Positions 28,579 to 36,690 of a stretch of 56,772 nt of DNA are shown here, piece after piece. Made by a program: the position numbers and the translations under genes. Every line of letters begins with the position of its first letter. Position 1 is the stretch's first letter. The notes beneath the pieces are model-generated. The model was not told where the DNA came from, searched no databases, and worked only from the letters and a program-made list of their open reading frames with translations. This stretch comes from Defluviicoccus sp. bin129 (GTDB lineage Bacteria; Pseudomonadota; Alphaproteobacteria; MPNO01), in assembly GCA_002239065.1 (NCBI GenBank), contig MPNO01000025.1:1-56772 (forward strand), written 5' to 3'.

Positions 28579-29757
28579 CTACAGGCTGACGGAATCGACG
28601 ACCCGTCCGAGGAAGGCGCTGCACGCCGCGATCTGGTCCAGGCGGACGAACTCGTCGGGCTGGTGGGCCTCGCTCACGCTGCCCGGCCCGCAGACGATCG
28701 ACGGCACGCCGGCCTCGGCGAACAGCCCGGCCTCGCAGACATAGGGCGCGGTCGACGGCTGGTTCTGGCCGCTGAGGCGGAGCGCGAACGTCTCGGCTTC
28801 GGAACCCGGGGCCGGTCCCAGGGTGGGCGCGGTGACGTCGACGGTGGTCCGGATGCGGGCCTCGGGATCGACCGCCCGCATGCGCGGCATCAGCGCATCC
28901 TCGGCGAAGGCGCCGAGCCGGGCGAGCACCTCGGCGGGATCGACATCGGGCGTCGGGCGCATCTCCCAGCGAAAGTCGCAATGCCGCGCGATGATGTTGA
29001 CCGCCGCGCCGCCGCCGATCCGGCCGATATTGAAGGTGGTGCCGGGCGGATCGAACGACGCCGCGGCCCCGCCCCTCGGCAGCGCGCCGATCACCGCTTC
29101 GATCTCGCGGATGTATTCGGCGGCGAACAGGATCGCGTTCACCCCTTCGGCGGGGCGGCTCGAATGCCCGTCGCGCCCGAGCACGGCGGTGTGCTGCTGG
29201 GAGATCCCCTTGTGGGCGTTGACCACCCGCATGCCGGTGGGCTCGCCGACGATGGCGAAGGCGGGTCTCGGCAGCTCCTTGCCGATCAGCGCGATCAGGG
29301 AGCGGACCCCGATGCAGCCCACCTCCTCGTCATGCGACAGCGCGATGTGGACCGGCCGGGCCAGCCGGGCGGCGCCGAGCCGGGGCGCCAAAGCGAGCGC
29401 GCAGCCGATGAACCCCTTCATGTCGGTGGTGCCGCGGCCGTAGAGCCGGCCCTCGCGCTCGACCATGGCGAAGGGATCGCCGGTCCATGGCTGGCCGTCC
29501 ACCGGGACCACGTCGGAATGGCCCGAGAGCACGATGCCGCCGGGCTCCGGCGGGCCGAAGGTCGCGAACAGATTGGCCTTGTCGCCGGTCTCGTCCGGCA
29601 CTTGGCGGACCGCGGCGCCGTGGCCGGCGAGATAGCCGGCGACGGCGTCGATCAGGGGCTTGTTGGGCTTGGCGGAGGTGGTGTCGAAACCGACCAGCCA
29701 GCCGATCGCCTCGACATCGCTCATCGCGCGCTGCGCGGTGCGGCCAGTGGCGGGCAC
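28579..29757 (-). CDS. argE: Acetylornithine deacetylase
   Basis: This 392-residue M20 metallopeptidase-family enzyme removes acetate from N-acetylornithine. Metal-binding motifs are SGHSDVVPVDG, GRGTTDMKG and SHDEEVGCIG; NAHKG follows in the dimerisation region. GTG 29757 is chosen because GGAGGAG stands seven bases before it. An internal ATG (29724) is an alternative with no ribosome site. The start lies 3 nt after the trkH stop, so the two are co-transcribed. With argD and argF nearby, a role in arginine synthesis is likely, though succinyldiaminopimelate desuccinylase is close in sequence. Confidence 0.9.
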   Translation of the reverse strand: MPATGRTAQRAMSDVEAIGWLVGFDTTSAKPNKPLIDAVAGYLAGHGAAVRQVPDETGDKANLFATFGPPEPGGIVLSGHSDVVPVDGQPWTGDPFAMVEREGRLYGRGTTDMKGFIGCALALAPRLGAARLARPVHIALSHDEEVGCIGVRSLIALIGKELPRPAFAIVGEPTGMRVVNAHKGISQQHTAVLGRDGHSSRPAEGVNAILFAAEYIREIEAVIGALPRGGAAASFDPPGTTFNIGRIGGGAAVNIIARHCDFRWEMRPTPDVDPAEVLARLGAFAEDALMPRMRAVDPEARIRTTVDVTAPTLGPAPGSEAETFALRLSGQNQPSTAPYVCEAGLFAEAGVPSIVCGPGSVSEAHQPDEFVRLDQIAACSAFLGRVVDSVSL

Positions 29758-29760
29758 GCT

Positions 29761-31209
29761 CTAGCTCCTCCAGAAGGACGGCGTGAACAGGACCAGGATG
29801 GTAAATAGCTCCAGACGGCCGAGCAACATGCCGGCGGCCAGCACCCATTTCGCGGCGTCGGGCAGCGGCGCGAAATTGCCCGACGGCCCGATCGTCTCGC
29901 CCAGCGCCGGGCCGACATTGCAGATCGCCGTCGCCGCGCCCGAGATCGCGGTGATGAAGTCGAGGCCGAGCGCGCCGAGAGCGAGCGCCAGCACGCCGAA
30001 GGACGCGACGAACAGGAAGAAGAAGCTCATCACCGAGCTCGCCACGTCCTGATCGATGGGCCGCCGGTTGAAGTGCGGCACGAACACGCCGTGCGGCCGG
30101 ATCAGCCGGCGCAGCTGGGCCTGCGCGACGACGTAGAGCACCTGGAAGCGGAACACCTTGATTCCGCATGTCGTGGAGCCGGCGCAGCCGCCGATGAACA
30201 TGATGAAGAAGAAGGTCGCAGCGGCAAACGCGCCCCAGCTGTCGTAGCCGGTCGTGCTGTAGCCGGTGCCGGTGATGATCGAGACCACGTTGAAGCTCGA
30301 CGTCCGCACGGCGTCGATGACGGTCACGCCGCCCGAATGGGCCCGCCAGGCCGCCATGAGCGCGACGATGACGAGCACGATGCCGAGAAACGCCCGCACC
30401 TGGATGTCGTTGAACAGCGCCCATGGCTGGCCGCCGATCGCCCGCAGGTAGAGCACGAAGGGCAGCGAGCCGACGATCATGAACAGGATGATGATGGCCT
30501 CGGCGGCGGCGTTGCCGAGACCGCCGACCGAGGAATCGGAGGTCGAGAATCCGCCGGTCGCGATCGTCGTCATGGCATGCACCACGGCGTCGAAGCCGCC
30601 GACGCCGACGGCGATGAGAAGCAGCACGCAGGCGACCGTCAGACCCAGATAGGTGAGCCCGATCCCGCTCGCGATCTGGGTCATCCGCGGCATCACCTTG
30701 TCCGAGCGGTCCGAGGACTCGGTGTGGAAGAGCTGCATGCCGCCGATCTGCAGCATCGGCATGATGGCGACCGCCATGACGATGATGCCGATCCCGCCCA
30801 GCCATTGCAGCAAGGCGCGCCACAACAGGATTCCAGACGGCGCCTCGTCGAGCCCGGTGATCACCGTCGATCCCGTGGTGGTGATCCCCGACATCGCCTC
30901 GAAGAAGGCGTCGGTATAGCTGAGCCGCATCTCGGAGAAGGTGAAGGGCAGGGCGGCGAACATCGTCAGCACCAGCCAGCTTCCGGCGGTGAGCAGGAAC
31001 GCCTGACGGATGTTGAGGGTGAAGCGGGGGGCGCGGGCGGTCAGCACCATGGCGACGCCCACGAAAAGCGTGAGCCCGCCCGCGCCCGCGAAGACCTGCC
31101 AGTCGCCGTGGCCGTCCACCAGATCCGCCACCATGGGGACCAGCATCGCGACTGCCAGCGTGGTCAGCAGCAGCCCGATGACGAAGAAGATGGGACGGAA
31201 ATCGAACAC
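29761..31209 (-). CDS. trkH: TrkH-type potassium uptake membrane protein
   Basis: This 482-residue inner-membrane protein has many hydrophobic helices and the four pore-loop repeats of K+ transporters. They include SGITTTGSTVITG, ATGGFSTSD, ITGTGYSTTGYD and the last loop near SGAATAICNVGPAL. TrkH works with the cytosolic NAD-binding TrkA, which is not in the window. The GTG start gives MFDFRPIFFVIG. The gene lies between folE and argE, all on the minus strand. Confidence 0.95.
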   Translation of the reverse strand: MFDFRPIFFVIGLLLTTLAVAMLVPMVADLVDGHGDWQVFAGAGGLTLFVGVAMVLTARAPRFTLNIRQAFLLTAGSWLVLTMFAALPFTFSEMRLSYTDAFFEAMSGITTTGSTVITGLDEAPSGILLWRALLQWLGGIGIIVMAVAIMPMLQIGGMQLFHTESSDRSDKVMPRMTQIASGIGLTYLGLTVACVLLLIAVGVGGFDAVVHAMTTIATGGFSTSDSSVGGLGNAAAEAIIILFMIVGSLPFVLYLRAIGGQPWALFNDIQVRAFLGIVLVIVALMAAWRAHSGGVTVIDAVRTSSFNVVSIITGTGYSTTGYDSWGAFAAATFFFIMFIGGCAGSTTCGIKVFRFQVLYVVAQAQLRRLIRPHGVFVPHFNRRPIDQDVASSVMSFFFLFVASFGVLALALGALGLDFITAISGAATAICNVGPALGETIGPSGNFAPLPDAAKWVLAAGMLLGRLELFTILVLFTPSFWRS

Positions 31210-31267
31210 GTCGTCGTCCTCGCCTGCAACCCGGCCCGGGGCCGCCCCGCCCCCGACGGATCGCGTA

Positions 31268-31906
31268 TCAGGCCGACCAGGCCTGCCCCATCTGGGGGTT
31301 GCCGATGGCGGACAGGAACTCGCGCCGGGTCGACGCGTCGTCGCGGAACGCGCCCGTCATCTGGCTGGTGATCAGCGTCGAGCCGGGCTTGTCCACGCCG
31401 CGCGTCGTCATGCATTGATGGGTCGCCTCGATCACCACCGCCGCGCCCTGCGGCTCCAGCACGTCGTTGATGGTGTTGGCGATCTGGGCGGTCATCTTTT
31501 CCTGGATCTGCAGGCGCCTGGCATAGACCTCGACCAGCCGGGCGAGCTTCGAGATGCCGACCACCCGCGTTGTCGGCAGGTAGCCGATATGGGCGCGGCC
31601 GACGATCGGCGCCATGTGATGCTCGCAATGCGAGGTGAAGCGGATGTTGCGCAGCACCACCATCTCGTCATAGCCGTCGGTCTCCTCGAAGGTCTTGGCG
31701 AGGATCTGCGACGGGTCCTCGCGGTAGCCGGAGAACCACTCGTCGAAGGCGCGCACCACGCGGGCGGGCGTGTCGCTCAACCCCTCGCGGGCCGGGTCGT
31801 CGCCGGCCCAGCGGATCAGCGTGCGGACGGCCTCCTCGGCGTCCTCGAAGGCGGGGCGGTCGAGGAGCGGTTCGACCGCGGTAAGCGGGCTTCGGTGTGT
31901 GGACAC
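31268..31906 (-). CDS. folE: GTP cyclohydrolase I
   Basis: The 212-residue enzyme makes dihydroneopterin triphosphate from GTP, the first step to folate. The zinc and catalytic motifs [20 protein letters not shown] and [15 protein letters not shown], plus the GTP-binding QEKMT and HQCMTTRGV, are complete. GTG 31906 gives a normal-length protein; no ATG is available. The gene sits 44 bp after apaG and 58 bp before trkH. This run of metZ-apaG-folE-trkH may be one transcript. Confidence 0.95.
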   Translation of the reverse strand: MSTHRSPLTAVEPLLDRPAFEDAEEAVRTLIRWAGDDPAREGLSDTPARVVRAFDEWFSGYREDPSQILAKTFEETDGYDEMVVLRNIRFTSHCEHHMAPIVGRAHIGYLPTTRVVGISKLARLVEVYARRLQIQEKMTAQIANTINDVLEPQGAAVVIEATHQCMTTRGVDKPGSTLITSQMTGAFRDDASTRREFLSAIGNPQMGQAWSA

Positions 31907-31950
31907 TGCTATGCGTTTCCCGTTGCTGTCGAGGGCGCGGCGCCCGCAGG

Positions 31951-32343
31951 CTAGTTGAGTCGCTTGGGCTCGTCGGGGCAGTCGAGGGAGAAGGCGGGGA
32001 TCTCGATATCGAAGCGTTCGCCGTCCTCGCCCTTCATGCCGTAGCTGCCGAGCATGATCCCCGACGGCGTCGGCAGCGGCGTGCCGGAGGTGTATTCGTA
32101 GGTCTCGCCGGGCGCGAGAACCGGCTGCTCGCCGACCACCCCGGCGCCGCGCACCTCCTGGACCCTGCCCAGCCCGTCGGTGATGCGCCAGTGGCGGGTC
32201 AGCAGCTGCACCGTCGCCCCGCCTTCGTTGCTGATCTTGACGTGATAGGCCCACACGTAATGGGCATCGGGCGGCGAGGATTGCTGGTCGAGATAGATCG
32301 GCTCGACGGAAACGCGGATCGCCCGGGTGATGGCTGTATACAT
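31951..32343 (-). CDS. apaG: ApaG protein
   Basis: The 130-residue fibronectin-III-like protein shows the ApaG motifs [27 protein letters not shown] and GSYGM. ApaG has been tied to cobalt resistance and magnesium efflux and to Ap4A metabolism, but its biochemical role is unclear. ATG 32343 with AGGGAG is preferred over an in-frame start 18 bp upstream. It follows metZ after 93 bp, an arrangement often seen in alphaproteobacteria. Confidence 0.93.
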   Translation of the reverse strand: MYTAITRAIRVSVEPIYLDQQSSPPDAHYVWAYHVKISNEGGATVQLLTRHWRITDGLGRVQEVRGAGVVGEQPVLAPGETYEYTSGTPLPTPSGIMLGSYGMKGEDGERFDIEIPAFSLDCPDEPKRLN

Positions 32344-32436
32344 GGAGACTCCCTGGCTCACCTGGAACCGCCCGCCAGCGGCCCCCGGAATGTAGGTCGC
32401 GCGGGCCGGGCCTTCAATCGCGCGCCGTTCGGCCGA

Positions 32437-33633
32437 TTATGCTCGATCGAGCGCACCGGCGACATCTTCGAGCAGATCCGCGGGGTCCTCAAGCCCGATG
32501 GAGAGCCGCACCAGCCCGTCGGTGATTCCCAGGCCGTCGCGCTCCGCGGGCGACAGGCGCTGGTGGGTGGTCGTCGCCGGATGCGTGACCAGGCTCTTCG
32601 CGTCGCCCAGATTGTTGGAAATGTCGACCAGCCCGAGCCCGTTCATGAAGCGGAAGGCGCGGTCCTTGCCGCCGTCGATATCGATGGTGACGACGCTGCC
32701 GAAATCGGACATCTGGGCCTTGGCCAGAGCGTGCTGGGGGTGGCTCTCCAGGCCGGGATACAGCACCCGCACCAGATCGCCGCGGGCCGCCAGCGCGGTC
32801 GCGATGCCGCGCGCGGACCGGCAGTGCTGGTTGAGGCGAAGCTGCAGGGTTTCCAGCCCCTTGAGCAGCACCCAGGCGTTGAACGGGCTCATCGATGGGC
32901 CGGTGTGGCGCATGAAGGTCTTGAGCGTGCCCATGCAGTATTCCTCGCTGCCGAGAACCGCGCCGCCGAGGCAGCGGCCCTGCCCGTCGATATGCTTGGT
33001 CGCCGAATAGACCACGATGTCGGCGCCGAGCTCGAGCGGGCGCTGGAGCAGCGGTGTCGCGAACACGTTGTCGACGATCACCATCGCCCCGGCATCGTGG
33101 GCGAGCTTCGAGATCGCCCTTATGTCGAAGATGTCGAGACCGGGGTTCGACGGCGATTCCAGGAACACCGCCCGGGCCGGCCGGTCGAGCGCGGCGGCCC
33201 AGGCGTCCATGTCGGGGCTCTCGACGATGGTCGTTTCCACCCCCAGCCGGGGCAGGATGTCGGTCAGGATGAACAGGCACGAGCCGAACAGGGCGCGCGC
33301 GCCCACCACGCGGTCACCCGCCTCCACCATGCAGGCGAGAGAGGCGAACACCGCCGCCATCCCGGACGCCGTCGCCCGGCACGCCTCGGCGCCCTCGATC
33401 AGGCGCAGGCGGTCCTCGAACATGCCGACCGTCGGGTTGTCGTAGCGCGAGTAAATATAGCGGTCGACCCGGTTGGCGAACGCGTCCTCAGCCTCCTCGG
33501 CGGCTTCGTAGACGAAGCCGGAGGTCGCGTAGATCGCTTCCGACGTCTCGCAGAACGCCGAGCGCCGCAACCCGCCGCGGACCAGCCTGGTCTGCGGCCG
33601 CCAGCTCTCTTCCCGTCGGGCGTGAGCGTCCAT
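32437..33633 (-). CDS. metZ: O-succinylhomoserine sulfhydrylase (MetZ)
   Basis: This 398-residue PLP enzyme of the Cys/Met metabolism family combines an activated homoserine with sulfide to give homocysteine. The family core YSRYDNPTVGMFEDRL, ESPSNPGLDIFD and the PLP-lysine at K213 (VVYSATKHIDGQG) are present. ATG 33633 is the natural start after the leader; the upstream open frame is the riboswitch and terminator region. The SAM-II riboswitch in front of it supports the methionine-pathway assignment over cystathionine gamma-lyase. Confidence 0.92.
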   Translation of the reverse strand: MDAHARREESWRPQTRLVRGGLRRSAFCETSEAIYATSGFVYEAAEEAEDAFANRVDRYIYSRYDNPTVGMFEDRLRLIEGAEACRATASGMAAVFASLACMVEAGDRVVGARALFGSCLFILTDILPRLGVETTIVESPDMDAWAAALDRPARAVFLESPSNPGLDIFDIRAISKLAHDAGAMVIVDNVFATPLLQRPLELGADIVVYSATKHIDGQGRCLGGAVLGSEEYCMGTLKTFMRHTGPSMSPFNAWVLLKGLETLQLRLNQHCRSARGIATALAARGDLVRVLYPGLESHPQHALAKAQMSDFGSVVTIDIDGGKDRAFRFMNGLGLVDISNNLGDAKSLVTHPATTTHQRLSPAERDGLGITDGLVRLSIGLEDPADLLEDVAGALDRA

Positions 33634-33652
33634 CTTCCTGCTCCCCAGCGCG

Positions 33653-33685
33653 CAAAACAAAACCCCCGACCGGAAAGTCGGGGGG
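33653..33685 (-). terminator. Rho-independent terminator in the metZ leader
   Basis: Read on the minus strand, CCCCCGAC and GTCGGGGG form an 8-bp stem around the TTTCCG loop, followed by TTTTGTTTTG. It sits between the SAM-II aptamer and the metZ start, where an attenuator is expected. Nine bases of its loop and 3' arm (CCGGTCGGG) are complementary to CCCGACCGG in the aptamer. Confidence 0.85.
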
Positions 33686-33693
33686 TGTCGCGC

Positions 33694-33756
33694 CTCCGAC
33701 CTTTTAGCTGGTTGTTTTACGTGGCCGCAAGCCGGTCGGGCCAAATCACCACGTGC
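33694..33756 (-). promoter_or_regulatory. SAM-II riboswitch aptamer upstream of metZ
   Basis: On the minus strand the leader contains ACGTGG, then TGATTTGG, then CTTGC, then CCACGT, then AAAACAACCAGCTAAAAGG. These are the conserved blocks of the SAM-II (metA-type) aptamer. ACGTGG and CCACGT form the P1 stem (33749-33754 with 33719-33724). CCGACC in the P1 loop can pair with GGTCGG (33696-33701) to form the pseudoknot. SAM-II elements of alphaproteobacteria commonly precede metA and metZ. The terminator just downstream suggests SAM binding ends transcription. Confidence 0.9.
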
Positions 33757-33790
33757 GCCTATGGTATCGCACGAGGCTACCCCGTCAAGC

Positions 33791-33832
33791 CGTCGAATCC
33801 GGGCCGTCGAATCCGGGCCGTCGAATCCGGGC
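33791..33832. repeat. Three exact tandem copies of a 14-bp unit
   Basis: CGTCGAATCCGGGC is repeated three times without change between the SAM-II leader and the ridA-like gene, and the last base enters the stop codon of that gene. The unit resembles the T-arm of a tRNA, but no tRNA is present. The copy number may vary between strains. Confidence 0.9.
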
Positions 33833-34224
33833 TAGCGCTGGATCGCCGCCACCATCTCGACCTCGACCAGCAGGTCCGGACGGGCGAGGCCGGCGACGAT
33901 CAACAGGGTCGAGGCCGGCCGTTCCTCGCCGAGATACTTGGCCCTGACCTCGTTATAGGCCGGGAGGTCCGCCGCGTCGGTCAGGAAATGGGTGATCTTG
34001 ACCACGTCCTTCATCCGCATCCCGTTGAATTCGAGGATCGCCATCAGGTTTCGCCAGGCGAGATCCGCCTGGGCGGCGAAGTCGGCCGGGACGTTGCCGT
34101 CGACGTCGATCCCGACCTGGCCGGCGATGAACATCACCTTGGCGGAGTCCGGGACCTCGATGGCATGCGCATAGGCGCCGATCGGCGGGTGGATGGTTTC
34201 CGGATACATCGCGCGGTTCTGCAT
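33832..34224 (-). CDS. RidA family protein (reactive enamine/imine deaminase-like)
   Basis: The 130-residue protein starts at ATG 34224 behind AGGGAGG (MQNRAMYPETIHPPIGAY). The YjgF/RidA fold is recognised by YAHAIEV, FIAGQVGIDVDG and the catalytic Arg region ERPASTLLIVAGL. RidA proteins hydrolyse enamine and imine intermediates, for example from threonine dehydratase. Next to an enamidase-like gene and Rieske oxygenases it could instead serve a catabolic enamine, but this is inference. It is divergent from the Rieske gene at 34377. Confidence 0.9.
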   Translation of the reverse strand: MQNRAMYPETIHPPIGAYAHAIEVPDSAKVMFIAGQVGIDVDGNVPADFAAQADLAWRNLMAILEFNGMRMKDVVKITHFLTDAADLPAYNEVRAKYLGEERPASTLLIVAGLARPDLLVEVEMVAAIQR

Positions 34225-34299
34225 GGCGGCCTCCCTTCGGCATCTGGTCTCGCTGTTCGCCCAGACTACAGCCGGTGGCGGGGGAGGCTCCAGCCGCAA

Positions 34300-34329
34300 T
34301 TGACTTGAGGCACCGCCATGGCGAATAAT
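34300..34329 (+). promoter_or_regulatory. Putative sigma-70 promoter before the Rieske-enamidase genes
   Basis: TTGACT (34300-34305) and AATAAT (34324-34329) are separated by 18 bp. They lie 48 bp before the ATG of the Rieske oxygenase and are among the most AT-rich bases of the gap. It could drive the oxygenase pair and the enamidase-like gene. Confidence 0.5.
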
Positions 34330-34376
34330 CGCGGCTTCACCGGACGCAATCGCGCGCGAACTTACGGAGCCCCGAA

Positions 34377-35450
34377 ATGTTCCTGAAAAACTGCTGGTAT
34401 GTGGCCGCCGAGCCGCACGAGATCACGCGCCAGCCCTTCGGCCGCACGATCTGCAACGAGAAGATCGTCTTCTGGCGCACCGAGGACGGCGACCCGGTGG
34501 CCTTCGAGGACCGCTGTTGCCATCGCCGCATGCCGCTCAGGAAGGGCAGCGTCGAGGGCAATGTGCTGTCCTGCCACTATCACGGGCTGCAGTTCGACAC
34601 GACCGGCAAGTGCATCCGCGTGCCGGGGCAGACGACGATCCCGCCGGGCGCGCAGGTGCGCGCATACCCCGCGGTCCAGAAATACAACTGGATCTGGATC
34701 TGGATGGGCGATCCCGCGCTCGCCGACGAGAGCCTGATCGTCCCCTACCCCTGGAAGACCGCCGAGGACTGGGGCGACAAGGGCACCTATTTCCACGTCA
34801 ACGGCAACTACAAGCTGGTCATCGACAACCTGCTCGACCTGTCGCATCTGGCCTTCGTGCACCGTTCGACGATCGGCAACGCCGCGGTGGCGGAGCACGC
34901 CGTGCTCAAGACCCTCAAGGACGAGGACTCGGTGACCGTGGCGCGCTGGACCGTCGGCCAGAACCCGCCGCCGACCTATCAGAAGATGTGCGACTGGCCG
35001 GAAGAGACCATCGTCGACCGCTGGCAGATCATCGAGTTCCGCATGCCGGGCGCGGTGCGGCTGTTCACCGGCGCGGCGCCGGGCGCGGCCGGAGGCAAGG
35101 AGTTCGGCCATACCGAGCTGGAACGCGACGTGCCGGCGGACGGGTTCGGCTTCCACAACCTCAACTTCGTCACGCCGGAGACCGAGAGCTCGACGCATTA
35201 CTTCTGGTCGAACGCCTACCAGGTCCCCGGCAAGCCGATCGAGCCCGATTTCGTCGAGATGCAGTACAAGCAGATCTGGCAGGCCTTCCACCAGGACTGG
35301 GAGGTCTTCGACCTGCAGGAGGAAAACTGGGACGACCGGCCGACCATCGAGACCAACCAGGACGCCGGCGGTATCGCCGGGCGCGCCATGATCGACCGCA
35401 AGATCGCGGCCGAACGGGCGGCGGCGGGGGCGGCGATCGCCGCCGAGTAG
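34377..35450 (+). CDS. Rieske non-heme iron oxygenase, VanA-like
   Basis: The 357-residue terminal oxygenase has Rieske ligands C47, H49, C66 and H69 (DRCCHRRMPLRKG and LSCHYHG). The iron motif DNLLDLSHLAFVH completes the active site. MFLKNCWYVAAEPHE is typical of vanillate demethylase-like and phthalate-dioxygenase-like oxygenases. GGAG stands 8 bp before the ATG. It is followed 88 bp later by a second oxygenase of the same family. The two are only moderately similar, so this is not a recent duplication. No reductase is seen. Confidence 0.92.
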   Translation: MFLKNCWYVAAEPHEITRQPFGRTICNEKIVFWRTEDGDPVAFEDRCCHRRMPLRKGSVEGNVLSCHYHGLQFDTTGKCIRVPGQTTIPPGAQVRAYPAVQKYNWIWIWMGDPALADESLIVPYPWKTAEDWGDKGTYFHVNGNYKLVIDNLLDLSHLAFVHRSTIGNAAVAEHAVLKTLKDEDSVTVARWTVGQNPPPTYQKMCDWPEETIVDRWQIIEFRMPGAVRLFTGAAPGAAGGKEFGHTELERDVPADGFGFHNLNFVTPETESSTHYFWSNAYQVPGKPIEPDFVEMQYKQIWQAFHQDWEVFDLQEENWDDRPTIETNQDAGGIAGRAMIDRKIAAERAAAGAAIAAE

Positions 35451-35538
35451 CGCCCGGCCGACAGATTGCGATGCGGCGGCACCCCGGTGCCGCCCTTCGC
35501 TTTTCCGGGCCCGAACGAGAGCGAGCGGGGAGAGCGGG

Positions 35539-36591
35539 ATGTTCATCGAGAACGCGTGGTATGTCGCCGCCTGGGACAGCGAGGTCGGCCGCCAGAACAT
35601 GTTGCGGAGGACGCTGCTCGACATCCCGGTCGTCCTCTACCGCAGGGAGGACGGCGCGCCGGTGGCGCTGGAGGACCGCTGCTGCCATCGCCACGCGCCG
35701 CTGTCGAAGGGCAAGCTCAGGGGCGACAACGTCGAATGCCCCTATCACGGCCTGCTCTACGATCCCTCCGGCCGGTGCATCCGGATCCCCGGCCAGACCG
35801 CGATCCCGCCGGGCGCGCGGGTCCGGGCGTTTCCCACGGTGGAGCGCTATCACTGGATCTGGATCTGGATGGGCGATCCGGCGGCGGCCGACCCCGACCT
35901 GATCGAGGACTTCCACTGGATCGACGATCCCGGCTGGCGCGCGCGCGGGGAGAAGCTCGATCTCGAGGGCAACTACGTGCTGCTGGTCGAGAACCTGCTC
36001 GACCTCTCCCATCTCAGCTACATCCACCCGACCACGCTCGGCACCGATGCGGTCGCCGAGACGCCGATGAAGGCGGAACGCGAGGGCGATCTGGTCCGCG
36101 TCACGCGCTGGGTGCTCGGCAGCCCGCCGCCGCCGTTCTTCCAGAAGGCGGGCGGTTTCGCGCCCGACCAGGCCATCGACCGCTGGCAGATCATCGAATT
36201 CACCCCGCCGGCCTTCGTCCGCCTCGACATCGGCGGCGCCGTCGCCGGCACCGGCGCGCCGGAGGGCGACCGCAGCCAGGGCTTCTCCATGCGGAACCTG
36301 AACGCGATCACTCCGGAGACCGCGAAGACGACGCACTATTTCTGGGCCCAGGCGCATGATTTCCGGATCGACGAGCCGTGGGTGACCGACCTGCTCTACG
36401 AGAACGTCCACACGGCGTTCCTCGAGGATTTGGAGATCATCCAGCTCCAGCAGGACAACATAAACACCGCCCCGGACCGGCAGCGGATCGACATCAACCA
36501 TGACGGCGGCGGCATCCAGGCGCGACGCATCATCGAGGGCCGGATCGCCGCCGAGCGCGGCGCCGCGCCGCTGGCCGCCGCCGGCGAGTAG
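35539..36591 (+). CDS. Rieske non-heme iron oxygenase, VanA-like
   Basis: The 350-residue protein has Rieske ligands C48, H50, C67 and H70 (DRCCHRHAPLSKG and ECPYHG) and the iron motif ENLLDLSHLSYIH. Its closest relative in the window by eye is the oxygenase at 14512-15531, sharing the WYVAAWD start and RHAPLS. A GGGGAG site precedes ATG 35539. It stands between another oxygenase and an enamidase-like gene, all on the plus strand with 88- and 99-bp gaps, so a common catabolic function is likely. The substrate is unknown. Confidence 0.92.
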   Translation: MFIENAWYVAAWDSEVGRQNMLRRTLLDIPVVLYRREDGAPVALEDRCCHRHAPLSKGKLRGDNVECPYHGLLYDPSGRCIRIPGQTAIPPGARVRAFPTVERYHWIWIWMGDPAAADPDLIEDFHWIDDPGWRARGEKLDLEGNYVLLVENLLDLSHLSYIHPTTLGTDAVAETPMKAEREGDLVRVTRWVLGSPPPPFFQKAGGFAPDQAIDRWQIIEFTPPAFVRLDIGGAVAGTGAPEGDRSQGFSMRNLNAITPETAKTTHYFWAQAHDFRIDEPWVTDLLYENVHTAFLEDLEIIQLQQDNINTAPDRQRIDINHDGGGIQARRIIEGRIAAERGAAPLAAAGE

Positions 36592-36690
36592 CCCGCCGGG
36601 GACCGTCCCCGGGATCGGCGGCGGGTCTTGAACGGGCGCGCCGCTTGCGGGATCTTGGCCCCCTGAACACACCGGTCCGGGGGGCGCGTC

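Noticed and set aside
33791..33832. tRNA gene or attachment site
   Set aside because: The T-arm-like sequence repeats three times in tandem without an acceptor or anticodon stem, and no integrase is present.
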